From NCBI GenBank assembly GCA_951213105.1, contig OX578136.1:151424678-151488677 (forward strand): a DNA stretch of 64,000 nt, written 5' to 3'. The translations under genes were made by a program, and so were the position numbers. Positions 46,254-57,516 of the stretch are shown here, piece after piece; positions within the stretch are counted from its first letter, which is position 1; each line of letters starts with the position of its first letter. The stretch is from Amaurobius ferox (taxonomy: Eukaryota > Arthropoda > Arachnida > Araneae > Amaurobiidae). The notes below the pieces were generated by a model. The model worked only from the letters and a program-made list of their open reading frames with translations. It was not told where the DNA came from and did no database searches.

Positions 46254-47194
46254 CATTCATTTCATTCATCACAATACTATAATAATTTATTTTATTTAAA
46301 AACTTAAGACCATGGAGGCACAAGTAATTAAACCCTATGCTTAAAACTTCATCGAAAAAATCGTCCTTCTCTCTGTACAATCAATGAATATTTCATTCAT
46401 ATCATCTATATTGCACACTCCATGAGCTAAATAATTTTGCGTTAAAGAATTGCAGCAATTCTTATACAACTTATTCTACATCTTTTGGTGCCCCTTTCTA
46501 GTAGTTCGGACAGTCTGGGTCTCAAGAACATCAACAACAACAACATCTTTTGGTGTTCACATTTTCCTTAAGCGAAAATTAGGATTCGTTGTAGAAATAA
46601 TCAAAGTTTGATGATTATTTAAACTGAAATATATCGTAATTGCGTTGTTTCAGTATGTAGATGCACAGAATTTAAGCAAAAATAAAGCGATTTTAGGACA
46701 GATACAACACTCAATATGAATTAAAAAGAACTTTAAAAATCACGATTTTGATCCAAGATGGATGCCATATTTTATTTTAAAGTGGGTCACGTGATCTCGT
46801 TATATAAATGGTGCAATTGCTATTTTAATTTTTATTTAAAGAACTACTGAATATATTTTGCTAAAATTCCTTTTATATATTTTATGGGATAATTTGAATA
46901 TTTCCTAAAACTTTCGAAGAAATTTGTGAATTTTAAATTCGCTTAAAAAATGTTTGAAAAATTAGGTTCTTTAGGGTTCAATGTATTTCAATTTCTCAAC
47001 CCGGGTTCAATCCAAAACTAATTGGTTGATATTATTCATTTATATTACCATAGGTCCCACAAACCGTCTAAACAACATACTAAAATTTAATTTTGATAAA
47101 GTCATTTTTACGGCAGTTATCGTGCTAACGGACAGACAGACAGACAGAATGAACAAAGTTATAAACATTTTTCAATTATGTTGTAAAGTGTTGA
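46254..47194 (-). mobile_element. Family B element, copy B9 (truncated start)
   Basis: Minus-orientation B from near the right terminus (CACAATACTATAATAATTTA) to the hairpin end TTCAATTATGTTGTAAAGTG. Interrupted by a SINE-1 3' fragment at 46489-46550. The open frame at 46981-47238 is element sequence, not a gene. Confidence 0.87.
46489..46550 (+). mobile_element. SINE-1 fragment, last ~55 bp
   Basis: CCCCTTTCTAGTAGTTCGGA then CAGTCTGGGTCTCAAGAAC and a CAACAACAACA tail. Flanking CATCTTTTGGTG on each side (46481-46492 and 46546-46557) looks like a target-site duplication, so the truncation probably occurred at insertion. Confidence 0.88.
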
Positions 47195-47296
47195 AAACGA
47201 TGTTTAAGCTGCATGTGTTAAATATTTGTATAATATAGAATAAACTGCCTTAGTTTGAAAAATTTCAGGATTTTACTTAGGTTAAAACTTTTATTT

Positions 47297-48357
47297 TTAA
47301 CACTTTACAACATGGTTGAAAAGTGTTGATGACTTTGTTCATTCTGTCTGTCTGTCTATTCGTTAGCACGATAACTGCCGCAAAAATGACTTTATCAAAA
47401 TGAAGTTTTAGTATGTTGTTCAAACTGTCTGTGGGATCTATGGGGATATAAATGAATAGTATCACCCAATTAGTTTTGAATTGAACCTGAGTTGAAAAAA
47501 TGAAATATTATACTAAACCCTATGGGTCCTAATTTTTCAAACATTTTTTAAACGAATTAAAAATTCACAAATTGCTTCGAAAGTTTTAGTAAATATACAA
47601 ATTATCCCATAAAAATTATAAAAAAAATTTCAGTAAAATATGTTGGGAAGTTTTTTAATTAAAAATTATTTAATATAGAGAGATAAACAAATTCAATTAA
47701 ATTCTGACATTCTGAAATATATTCGGTAGTTTTTTAAATAAAAATTAAAATAATAATTACACCCATATCATATGAAGAGATCACGTGACCCACTTCAAAA
47801 TAAAATATGGCATCCTTCTTGTGCCAAAATCGTGATTTTAAAAGTTATTTTTAATTTATATTTGGTGTTGTATCCGTCCTAAAACCGCTTTATTTTTGCT
47901 TAATTTCTCTTCATGTATATTCTGAAACAGCGCAATTACAATATACTTGAATTTAAATGATTAATGCCATTCATCTTGTGTCAAAATCGTGATTTTTAAA
48001 GTTCTTTTTAATTTATATTAAGTGTTGCATCCGTCCTAAAACCGCTTTATTTTTTATTTTTTTTCTGTGCATCTATTTACTGCGACAACGCAATTACAAT
48101 ATTTGTGAGTTTAAATGATCATCAAACTTTGATTATAATTCTACGGTGAAATCTGATTTTCATGTATGGAGAATATAAACAGATCAAGATGTAAGATGAG
48201 TTGTATAAGAATTGCTGAATTTCTTTAACGCAAAATTATCTAGCTCTGGAGTCTGGAATATAAGTGATATGCATGAAATATTCATTAATCTTACATAGAG
48301 AAGCAGACGATTTATAGTATTGACTTTTTTGATAAAGTTTTAATTTTCCAAGTATAT
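47297..48357 (+). mobile_element. Family B element, copy B10, with a composite-specific patch
   Basis: Left hairpin end TTAACACTTTACAACATGG at 47297. After TTTTTTAATTAAAAATTAT (about 47650) there is a ~60-bp patch (AATATAGAGAGATAAACAAA, TTCAATTAAATTCTGACAT) found otherwise only in the composites B3 and B13. The normal B middle then resumes (ACACCCATATCATATGAAGA). A second partial B segment (TGTGTCAAAATCGTG on) repeats at about 47968. Truncated where B11 begins. Confidence 0.87.
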
Positions 48358-49354
48358 TAAACAAGAAAGATCAATCATGCATAAAGCCCTGATTATGAAA
48401 TACTTTGCAACTGAAATGAAATTTTAAACATTTCTATAATGTGATACATACAGTCCTGATAGTTTCTAAATTATCACAGTAATACAGTAATTTATTATAC
48501 TTGAAAACTTAAACTTGAAAAGTCGAAAAAGTCGTTAGTTACACAAAATGAATTTTATTTAAATGACGTCATCGAAATATGAATCGTCTGTTTGGTTCTC
48601 AATGTAAAATCAATGAATATTTCATTCAAATCACTTATATTCCAGACTCCAGAGTAAATAATTTTGTGCGAAAAATTATTCAGCAATTCTTATACAACTC
48701 ACCTTACAATCGTTTGATTTGTTTACATTCTGCATGCTATATTATAGCATTAAATTTAGGCTTCGTTGTAGGAATAATCAAAGTTTAGTGATCATCTAAA
48801 ATCAAAAATATTGAAATTGTGTAGGCACAGATATTATATACACAGGTAATACGCAAAAATAAAGCGGTTTTATGACGGATGCAACACTAAATATAAATTT
48901 AAAAGATCTTCAAACATCACGATCTTAACACAGAGGAAAAAAATGGATTCTGTATTTTATTTTGCAATGAGTCATGTGATATCTTTTTATCTTATGGGCG
49001 TAATTATTATTTCAATTTTCATTTAAAATACTACCAAGCATATTTTGTTGAAATTTGTTTTACACATTTTATGTGATAATTGAAATATTTCCTAAAATTG
49101 TCGAAGCAATTTGTGAATTTTACTTCGCTTAAAAAATGTTTGGGGTTCAATGTATTTCATTTTTTTAACACAAGTTAAATCCAAAAATAATTGGGTGATA
49201 TAATTCATTTCCATCCCCATATGTCCCACAGACCGTCTTAACAACATACTAAAATTTCATTTTGATAAAGTCATTTTTACTGCAGTATCGTGCGATCTGA
49301 CAGACAGAATGACCAAAGTCATGAATATTTTTCAACTATGTTGGAAAGTGTTAA
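48358..49354 (-). mobile_element. Family B element, copy B11 (full length)
   Basis: From TTAAACAAGAAAGATCAATC (48358) to TTCAACTATGTTGGAAAGTG and TTAA (49354), with the conserved blocks in minus orientation. The TCTG microsatellite is nearly lost. It is about 1.0 kb, the same as B1. Confidence 0.88.
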
Positions 49355-49493
49355 TTATTGTAGTACTGTGATAATTTAACAAATATCAGCACTGAATTCA
49401 TCGCATTTTAGAAATGTTTGAATAAAATTGCATTTTGTTTGGAAAGTATATATTTCATAATCAATGTTTTATACATGATTGATCTTTCTTGTT
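49355..49493 (+). mobile_element. Family B fragment, copy B12 (right end only)
   Basis: GTAGTACTGTGATAATTTAA to the hairpin terminus ATCAATGTTTTATACATGAT and CTTTCTTGTT. It begins exactly where B11 ends, so B11 probably inserted into it or into a longer B copy. Confidence 0.85.
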
Positions 49494-49989
49494 TCATTTT
49501 ACTCAAATGATGTCACGTTTAAAGTATTTAGCACAACTTGGAGGTTAAAATATTTCTGCTAACAGTACCAGAATATCAAAAACTGTAAATTAAACGTTTT
49601 AGCATGTGGTATGCGCCTCTGTAGGGTAAAATTTTTTAATTTACAAAGTTTTAAATACGTTTTAGCATACAGTTATAAGTACACATTTTGAAAGTTAAAT
49701 AGACAATAGGAAAGAAATCACGGCATATGATATCAAAATTATCTACCACTTATAAAACAAATTAGAAATATTTTTATATCAATATACACTTTATCACGTG
49801 TATTCGTATTATACAGATTATATATGACAGTCAAAAATTTAAATTCATGAAGTTTTAAGTATATGTTTTCAATTTTAAAATCTACGAGTATATATGATCA
49901 TGGACATTTAAAAACTCGGTAAAATCCAATGACAACATTCTACCGAAGCTATTTTTTGGGGTTAATTTTTGCTACTTGATATAAACATA
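49494..49989. other. AT-rich filler, no gene seen
   Basis: Nothing assignable. Confidence 0.45.
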
Positions 49990-50520
49990 TTAAAAAATTA
50001 ATGTGTACAGCTAATGACTTTCCATAGAGACTCAAATTCATTTGTTCTTAGAGAATTCACTTGAGTTTCATTGTACAAAATATCAGAAATATGTATTTGA
50101 AATCGAATCGAATTTGCTGTTTAAATCATTATCTTTTCATTTGGTAATTTTATTTCACTCGGCAAATGTCAAAAAAGGCAATATCTTGTGAACGGTTTAT
50201 ACTTGCGCAATAGGGGTGGTTTTACTCGTTGTTTTACGAAACATTACGCATAAAACAAGTTATTTGATGAATACGTTTAAATATTTTGTTTTTGCTGACC
50301 ATTACAAAAACTGAACGTTTTATATTTCTCTAAATCGTACAAAAAATCTTGTTTTTTTTTTTTTGTTGTTGTTCATATGACCCCTGTTTCTGCAGAGCAC
50401 GAATACAGGTCCAGTGACGCCAGAAGAAGGACAGAGAGAATGACACACAAGACAAGAGTACAAAGTACAAAAAATCTAATCAGTGCTAGGAAAATGAATA
50501 AGTGATTTAATTATTCTGTT
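49990..50520 (-). mobile_element. Family A element, copy A7 (old), split by a SINE
   Basis: Terminus-like TGTACAGCTAATGACTTTCC at about 50006-50025, then minus-orientation family phrases: ATATCTTGTGAACGG, CATTACGCATAAAACAAG, TTTTTGCTGACCATTAC and AAATCGTACAAAAAATCT. After the SINE, the family phrase continues as AAAAAATCTAATCAGTGC and AATAAGTGATTTA. The hairpin end is not seen. Confidence 0.75.
50350..50464 (-). mobile_element. 5'-truncated SINE-like insertion with perfect TSD
   Basis: A ~115-bp insert flanked by a perfect 13-bp direct repeat GTACAAAAAATCT at 50337-50349 and 50465-50477. On the minus strand it ends CATATGAACAACAACAAAAA, a CAA/A tail. The body (CTCTGTCCTTCTTCTGGCG, CAGAAACAGGGGTC) matches none of the SINEs 1-3, so it is a fourth SINE family or another retrotransposed RNA. 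The host repeat's consensus (CGTACTAAAATCTAATCAGC) confirms the duplicated target. Confidence 0.88.
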
Positions 50521-51059
50521 TCATTACATTTGGTCGGGTAGATTTTATATAGAGTGAATACATACATTGCGATGACTGGTTCTGTATATGCAATAGGTTG
50601 AGAGGCTATTTTTCCAGATCCATGGGGTAATATGAAAATATGGGGTAATAAATATTGCGTTTTTAGGTTAGTGAACTTTTATTGTTTTCAAAGAAACCTT
50701 GAAAAAAATATTCATCAGTGATATTACCACTAGGTGTTTTTATAATTTTAACTTTCCAAGACACTACCTATAATCTGAATTTTGGGATGCCTAAGAATAA
50801 AACGTGCACTACAGTTTTGTTGGCCCCGAGTCCTCAAAATTTTCAATCTGAAACTCTACGGGGACATCAGTACAAACAAGAATTTTCCTATACCCTCGAC
50901 GGCGAAATAAATAAAACTATATCTACCAGTAAAATTACAGATCTTCATGCTATATAATGTTTTCGTGCTAAATAATAAGATCGTTTCATCATGTTTGTCC
51001 ACAAGCAGAGAACATGGAAACCGTCATTAGGCTGCAGTTCTTTCTATTCCACTTTTTGG
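50521..51059. other. No gene supported
   Basis: A 79-codon open frame (50718-50957, plus strand) has a more protein-like composition than most in the window but no recognisable domain. I list the stretch as unassigned. Confidence 0.35.
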
Positions 51060-51185
51060 GTACATCCATATTTCATAAGGAGGCGTGCTTAATAGCATGT
51101 CCCCTTATTCATTATGTCGCGAAATTACGACGATTAAGTTAGAGAAAGTGTCAGCTGACTCTGATGATTTGAGATTAGACTGCTT
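51060..51185. repeat. Dispersed repeat D, copy D3
   Basis: TACATCCATATTTCATAAGG, GGCGTGCTTAATAGCATGTC, TATGTCGCGAAATTACGACG, GAGAAAGTGTCAGCTGACTC and GATGATTTGAGATTAGACTG align in order with D1 and D2. Confidence 0.72.
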
Positions 51186-51899
51186 TAATATGAAGCACCT
51201 TTACTTGTACCTTGTATAATTTCAATAAAAAGTTGAATTATTTCATTAGAGCATGAATGAGACAACAAACATTTACGTAAACTAGGATACCAACATCCAA
51301 AAGTTATCCCGATACCGACATCCAAATCTCTGTTAATTTCCGCATTATTACAAGTAATACTTTGCTGTTTTATACGTTGAATCATATTATTGTACTAAAC
51401 TTGAGGTCTCTGTATTATAAATACAGAATAATAATTTGTGCATAAATATTGAATAAATGGAATACGACATAAAATGCTATCATGTTAAATATCAAAATAT
51501 TAAAAAACTACTATATCAAATCACTGCTGGAGGACAAGTCATCAATTCGATCTTTCTTCTGTATTATTCAAAAGTGTCCGTTAGTTTTTTACCTGAATCT
51601 ATTTTAACTTTTTGCGTCAATATTAATTCCAACTATCCCAAGTGAATGATTTGTCTCTGGCACCACGGTTCTCAGGGTGATGACTTGACTATGTTTACTT
51701 TATCTTTCTCTATTTTATCCTCATTTTATAGCGTTCATTTTTTTCATGTTTGTTCCAGTCATTCTCCTTCCTCTTATTTCTAGATAGCACTGCCACTTCT
51801 GATTTTAGTAGTCGCTACCATGTGGCAAGCTTATATATCGTCATTTTCTTACTCGCACTAAAGAAGAAAACTAACTTGTTCAAAACGATCGTTTGCTTG
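51186..51899. other. No gene seen
   Basis: Open frames of 62-66 codons on both strands lack recognisable features. Unassigned. Confidence 0.4.
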
Positions 51900-53980
51900 T
51901 TAACATTTTAGAACAAAGTTGAAAAGTGTTTATGACTTTGTTCATTCTGTCTGTCTGTCTGTCTGTCTGTCTATCCGTTAGCACGAAAACTGCCGTAAAA
52001 ATGACTTTATCAAAATGAAATTTTAGTATGTTGTTCAGACGGTCTGTGGTACCTATGGGAATATAAATAAATAATATCACACAATTAGTTTTTTATTGAA
52101 CCCGGGTTGAAAAAATGATACATTGAACCCTATGGGACCTAATTTTTCAAACATTTTTTAAGCAAATTTAAAATTCACAAATTGCTTCAAAATTTTTAGG
52201 AAATATTCACATTATCCCATAAAATATGTAAAAAAAAATTTAGTAAAATATATTTAGTACTTTATTAATTAAAAATTATTTAATATAGGGAAAAACACAA
52301 ATTCAATTAAATTCTGACTTTTGGGATATCCTCCAGAAAGAAAAAAGAGATATATGATATAATAAATATCTTTTCAGGAATTTAACCTTTTTTGTATGTG
52401 AGAGAGGCTACACATTTTAATATAAATTTGGTAGATAACAATTTTTCAAATTTTTTTTAATTTTATATAACTCTTCATGATATACTTATTTGATGGCATT
52501 TTTAATGCAATTTCCTACGTCCTAGAGAGTTAAAATTTGGTACACAGCTTAAATTTGTTGAACATTTTATTTTACGAAAATTTGGTGGATCTTTAAATAT
52601 AGATCATACATTTTTTTCATAATGGCCTGCAAATAATCCCCGTTCACTTCTATAAATCATTGTTGTAATATTGTTAAAAATTCTGATGTGGGCAGCACAT
52701 GTCTTTCTCTGCAGACTCATATTCACATTCTCTTTATTTCTTCAATAATAATTTGAGTTTATCTGCACAAAATAACAGCCATAAGTATTTTAAATGACAT
52801 TGAATTTGCACGTTAAACTTAAATTTGGTTCTCATTTGATAGCTGGACTTATTGCCAAAGGTGGCGTAGCGAAAATGCGAAAAAACTAGAATATCTCAAG
52901 AACGGCTAGTCCTAGAGTAATGGGGTTAGTTTTATTCTTTTTGTTGTCAAAAATCACGTTTTAAATAGGAATTTAATTGATATAATTGAGCACACGTAGT
53001 CTTTTATTTTTATATTTAACGATTTTTGAAGGCCATTTCGCAAAAATAGCCCGTTCCTTTTCCCTGAATCGTACTAGAATAACCTACAAATGATTTATAT
53101 ACCAAATTTTGTTAAATTTGGTATATAACTCACTTATAGGTTATTGAAATATTATACACCAAATTTTGTTAAATTTGTTCCATTAGTTTTTAGCTAGAGT
53201 GGATAAAGGCAATTACTGCCGACCATTTCGCAAAGAAGGCCGATTCTTTTATTACGAATTTTTTATCGAATCGTACTATAATCTAATGAACATCAGGATT
53301 TCCCACAAAAAACATACCTACCAAATTTTATGAAATTTGGTATATTAGTTTTTCAATAGAATGGATGTAATATCCTCACAGACACACAGAAACATACACA
53401 GATACACCCTTACACACACAGACGTCTTCCTAAAAATAGTTTTTCGTGTTCTAGAAGTCCCAAAACATGTAGATCCTTCGAAAATTCGAGTTCCGATCTT
53501 CGGCACGATTCCAATACTTTGAATACATACACACATACACATATATTTTCTGTGCATCTGTGTATCTAAATTCCGTGCCCATGCAATTACAATAGTTGTG
53601 ATTTTAAATGATTCCTAAACTTTTATTATTTCTTTAACGAAGCCTAATTTTAACTTATGCAGAATGCAAATATCTCAAGCGATTGTAAGGTGAGTTACAT
53701 AAGAATTGCTGAATTTTTTTCACACAAAATTTTTTAGCCCTGGAGTCTGGAATAAAAGTTACATGAATAAAATATTCATTGATTTTGCATAGAGAATCAG
53801 ATGATTTATATTTCGATACAGTTTTAAATATTTACGTATAATAAATTACTGTAGCACTGTGATAATGTAAAATATATCACCACTGAATGTATCCCATTTT
53901 AGAAATTTTTAAATGAAATTGCATTTCAGTTGGAAAGTGTTTCATAATCAATGCTTATGCATGATTGATCTTTCTTGTTT
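51900..53980 (+). mobile_element. Composite B/A element, copy B13
   Basis: Second copy of the composite seen at 36600-38662. It has the same B left end with (TCTG)n at 51946-51971, the same switch at AATTAAAAATTATTTAATA, the same unnamed block (ATCCTCCAGAAAG, CCTACGTCCTAGAGAGTT), the same minus-strand A body (GATGTGGGCAGCACATGTC at about 52685) with its CA microsatellite (about 53375-53425), and the same return to B (GTGTATCTAAATTCCGTGCC) to the B terminus at 53980. Differences are point changes and small indels, so the structure was copied as a unit. Confidence 0.92.
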
Positions 53981-55479
53981 ACATTCAATTTGCGCAGCTT
54001 TTTCTATTTATTTATTATATCCGTGTTATACTAATGTATTTATTTTTATTTACTTATAGTTGTAGTCCTTTTCTATGGACGACGCTTATTGCGAAAACTG
54101 CAGAAGAAACTGAGGTGACCGGAATGAACTACAGGGATTAGCTTTCGATGGAGAAACGTTCATAAAATTCCACAGAGGCATTCACATATATTTAGGTATA
54201 CCCGGGGAAATTTTGAATGTATTACAATTTTATTACAGCTCTATCCACCATTGGTTGTATATTTTGTGCGGTTAAAAGAACATTGACTGATCAGTTTTCA
54301 CAGTAAGGAGATGTGCTTATGCAGAATATACCCAATTTCTTGTGTCTGTTTTCTTCAAGGAAATTAAGTCGTATTCATGGAAGCAGCAGTTTTATTTATT
54401 GTAATTAAAAATCTGTTTCTGTCTTTTGCTTATAAATCAAGAACGGCTAGACGAATTTACAAACTGTTTTCACAAGCAGGTTAAACTTTATAAATAGCAG
54501 TTTTGCTGCTAAGATATTTCGATTTGTCTTGCTTTTATATGTATATATATGAAGGTGAAAATTTTTCATGAGTAATGATAATACTTAATACAAACTTATA
54601 AAACGTATATTAAAACATTTCTTGGATGATCTTGGAAACTTTATAATATAAATTTTATCCTCCTGCATCTTCCGCAGAACAAAGAGCACCTGATGTTAAA
54701 GTTTTGTACCGTATTGGTTGTTAAAAATTTCGTAGCTTATCACTGTAATTCACCCATCGTCTGAAAAAGATTCTGATTTTCACAGAACATTGGTTTAACT
54801 ATATCTAACATTGAAAATTCCTCCTAGTCGATATTCAATCTCTCCTTCCTTTTCAGAAATTGGTTGCACCTATGATTTCTGTCTCAAACTTGCTCAAAAA
54901 TCCATTTTTATTACAGTAGTAAATAAAATCTTGAATTCTCATATTACTCGAAAGAAAGATAAAACAGACACTGTAGAGCTAGCTACAAGAATTGTAAGTC
55001 AACTGAATAATTTTGTATAAACTAATACGGCAACCGATAAAGAAGAAAAATCCAACCAACCTTCAAGGAATAAGTTTCCTTCAAGGAATAAGTTTTGTCC
55101 TTGTTACAAGGCTGAACTGCTGAGGGTAAAGGTTTTACAAAATGTTAGTTAATAATTGTCCCCTGAATTGTATAATTGTCTTTACTCTGGCATTTTTGGG
55201 GTTTCTTTTGTGTGGTTATATAAGCATCAAATGAATACTTATAATTCACTGTCAGCTCATAACTATGGACTTCAAGTAGCAATAGAACTTCGATTAGATT
55301 TTCGCTGTTTTGAAAATCTAATTTTAGTTAATATTAAAGTTAATTTAAGTTAATATAATTTAACATATACCATTAAAAATAAAATTTTAAACCCTTTATT
55401 TAGTTTTATTCAATTCTGTTCAAAATATCTTAAATCATCTATAGTTTTTGTAATAATAATCTTTCTGTTAATTTTGAAT
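53981..55479. other. Unassigned, possible 5' part of the LINE
   Basis: No supported gene. The open frame 54811-55020 (SISPSFSEIGCTYDFCLKLA...) could be a decayed LINE ORF1 end, since the same-strand endonuclease begins about 0.5 kb downstream, but only position and a Cys pair suggest this. A tandem duplication CCTTCAAGGAATAAGTTT occurs at about 55060-55095. Confidence 0.35.
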
Positions 55480-55890
55480 TTAACGCCTTATCATCTGTTT
55501 TTGTAGAAATTTTAAATCCAAATTACAAAGTACTGATTCTTTTAAGTATAGTATACTTTCCTTCACACGATAACATTGATGCACTTATTTCTGAATTTTC
55601 ATTTATAAATTTTTTCGTTTCTCATTTCCTGTTTGTGGGGGATTGTAATGCCAGAGCAAATATGTGGAGATGCGGTTTCATTGATCAAAGGTGATACAAG
55701 ATAATTGATTTCTGTCTTGAAAATAATCTTATAATTCTTAATAACCCTGGCTGTGGCCCAACATTTTGTTCACATTCTGGTATTGGGTTATCTGATCTCT
55801 CCTCAGTTAGCTTTGGTTTTTATGATTTCATTCAAAATTGGGAAATACTATCTCGTGATTGATTCAGGGATCACAAATTTGTTTTACGCC
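55480..55890 (+). pseudogene. LINE endonuclease (EEP/APE type) fragment
   Basis: With frame breaks the segment reads VEILNPNYKVLILLSIVYFP, then a helix-like stretch, LFVGDCNARANMW (compare the family's GDFNAHHxxWG), CLENNLIILNNPGCGPTFCS, LSDLSSVSF (compare IDLxxxS) and a final RDHK resembling the SDH box. These are the late motifs of the apurinic-type endonuclease that nicks target DNA in non-LTR retrotransposons. Stops (for example after GFIDQR) and the changed F to C in GDFNA show it is dead. It heads a decayed LINE continuing to about 60900. Confidence 0.8.
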
Positions 55891-56074
55891 TATTGGTATA
55901 GAGATTGTTTCGGTTAACTCTTTCTTTTTAAAAACATTTTTGGCATTGGAAGATGTATAACTTTAAATTCCATCTGGAGCATTTACGCTGTAAAACATTT
56001 GCAAGCATGTTGCTGAAAGTTTCAGAGAAATCAGCTGTCGGGAATGGGGAGTTAGGTTCCTGATAGTTATGATA

Positions 56075-56154
56075 TTATATATATATATATATGTTATATA
56101 ATATATATATAATATATATATATATATTATATATCATATATATATATGTATATA

Positions 56155-56202
<48 letters not shown>

Positions 56203-56215
56203 TATATATATATAC
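56075..56215. repeat. Long TA microsatellite
   Basis: (TA)n with few interruptions, directly before the Penelope-like direct repeat. Confidence 0.95.
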
Positions 56216-57516
56216 ACAAAATTAACGTTTCGGCCGACTGTAATTAGCTGACTATTTCAGAAATGAAGTTGGAATTTTCATGAACACCTGTAATTGCGAC
56301 TCTTCTGATAGTTTGCCGAAGTTATCAACAAAGCAGCTGAAAAAATGAACCAACAAATGATCTTTAAAGAATTGCATGAGGAATGCAATTTAAAACCATA
56401 TATAACTTTTAGAAGATATTTGGATTTGGTCGAGTTGGTTTTGAATGAAAACATACTCTATGACGGTACGCATTACTACAAACAGGTAAAGGGCATACCC
56501 ATGGGTGGAGCATGCTCGTCAATATTGGCGGATATTTATCTATCCAAATATGAAAGAGGAACCCATATATTATCGGAAATACCTTATTTCCGTTACGTTG
56601 ATGATGTGATAATAGGGGGTTATGAAAACACCCCAAACCTAGATTTTGCATTCTACCCAAAAGAATTAGACTTAATTGAAAACCCGATCAATGAGGATGG
56701 ATCGACAGACTTCTTGGATTTATCTATAAGAAAACACCAACAGTATGGAATTTATACAATCATACACGACAAGAGAAATTCATACAATATCAAAATAAAT
56801 AATATTATTGATTCAAACCTCACTAAAAATATATTCAGAAATATTATTACCGGATACTTCAGAAGAAACAGAAACTACAGTACTTTTAAAAAAGACTGCA
56901 TTTATGAATGTAATAAAATAATAAATGATGCATTGAAAAGAAATTACACTAGATATTTTTTACAACATTATTACTATTCCTTTTTCAAAGAAAGAAATTG
57001 TGCTTTGTTTGCATCTAAATGAGCATTCTTAATCATATATATATTCATATCTGCGATCCTATCATCATCATGAAGTCTTTTCGCGCATGCGCGACTTTCC
57101 CCTATAAAATGTTGTGTTTTCATGTTGGATTGTAGGGTGTATCTCTTCCTTGCTTGGTTCCATCTTTGCTTTTGTGTCCGTTCGGGTGCTTCCATCTTTG
57201 CACATGTGGGAGATTGACCATTGAGTTACATTGGTGCCGTGAGCGTTGCCCGGGTCGTAAAAGCTGCTTCAAGCGGGAAAGGGGTGTCGCAATCCACCCC
57301 TGCCATTCTATGCAAATCATATGGTCACTCCTGTTCTCGCTTATTTTTTCTTCTTGTTTATATCCTTATATATATATATATATACAAAATTAACGTTTCG
57401 GCCGACTGTAATTAGCTGACTATTTTAGAAATGAAGTTGGAATTTTCATGAACGCCTGTAATTGCGACTCTTCTGATAGTTTGCGGAAGTTATCAGCTAA
57501 GTAGCTGAAAAAATGA
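56216..57516 (+). mobile_element. Penelope-like element with flanking direct repeats
   Basis: A ~131-bp direct repeat occurs at 56216-56346 and 57384-57516 (AAAATTAACGTTTCGGCCGA, TTAGCTGACTATTT, TGCGACTCTTCTGATAGTTT, AGCTGAAAAAATGA). Each copy is preceded by (TA)n. Between them lies a truncated RT frame (56345-57022) and a non-coding ~360-bp segment with TTGGTGCCGTGAGCG. The arrangement repeat, 5'-truncated ORF, repeat is the pseudo-LTR form typical of Penelope-like elements. It interrupts the LINE, whose domains continue after 57517. Confidence 0.85.
56345..57022 (+). pseudogene. Penelope-like reverse transcriptase, C-terminal part (225 aa open frame)
   Basis: Open frame with no internal stop. 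Residues 8-50 (KELHEECNLKPYITFRRYLD, NENILYDGTHYYKQVKGI) match the minus-strand copy near 19.6 kb. The GIPMGGACSSILADIYLSKY motif follows at about 50-70, the catalytic box FRYVDDVIIGG at about 84, then STDFLDLSIRK and HDKRNSYNIKINNI of the C-terminal RT region and thumb. The first catalytic Asp region (SYDFRDLF in the other copy) is missing, and no GIY-YIG endonuclease is visible after the RT. This copy therefore cannot be autonomous. The open frame is almost certainly a 5'-truncated copy starting at the repeat boundary, with the ATG fortuitous. Confidence 0.88.

Noticed and set aside
57220..57260. TTGGTGCCGTGAGCG as a retroviral-type primer-binding site
   Set aside because: No LTRs, gag, protease or integrase nearby; the segment lies within the Penelope-like element.
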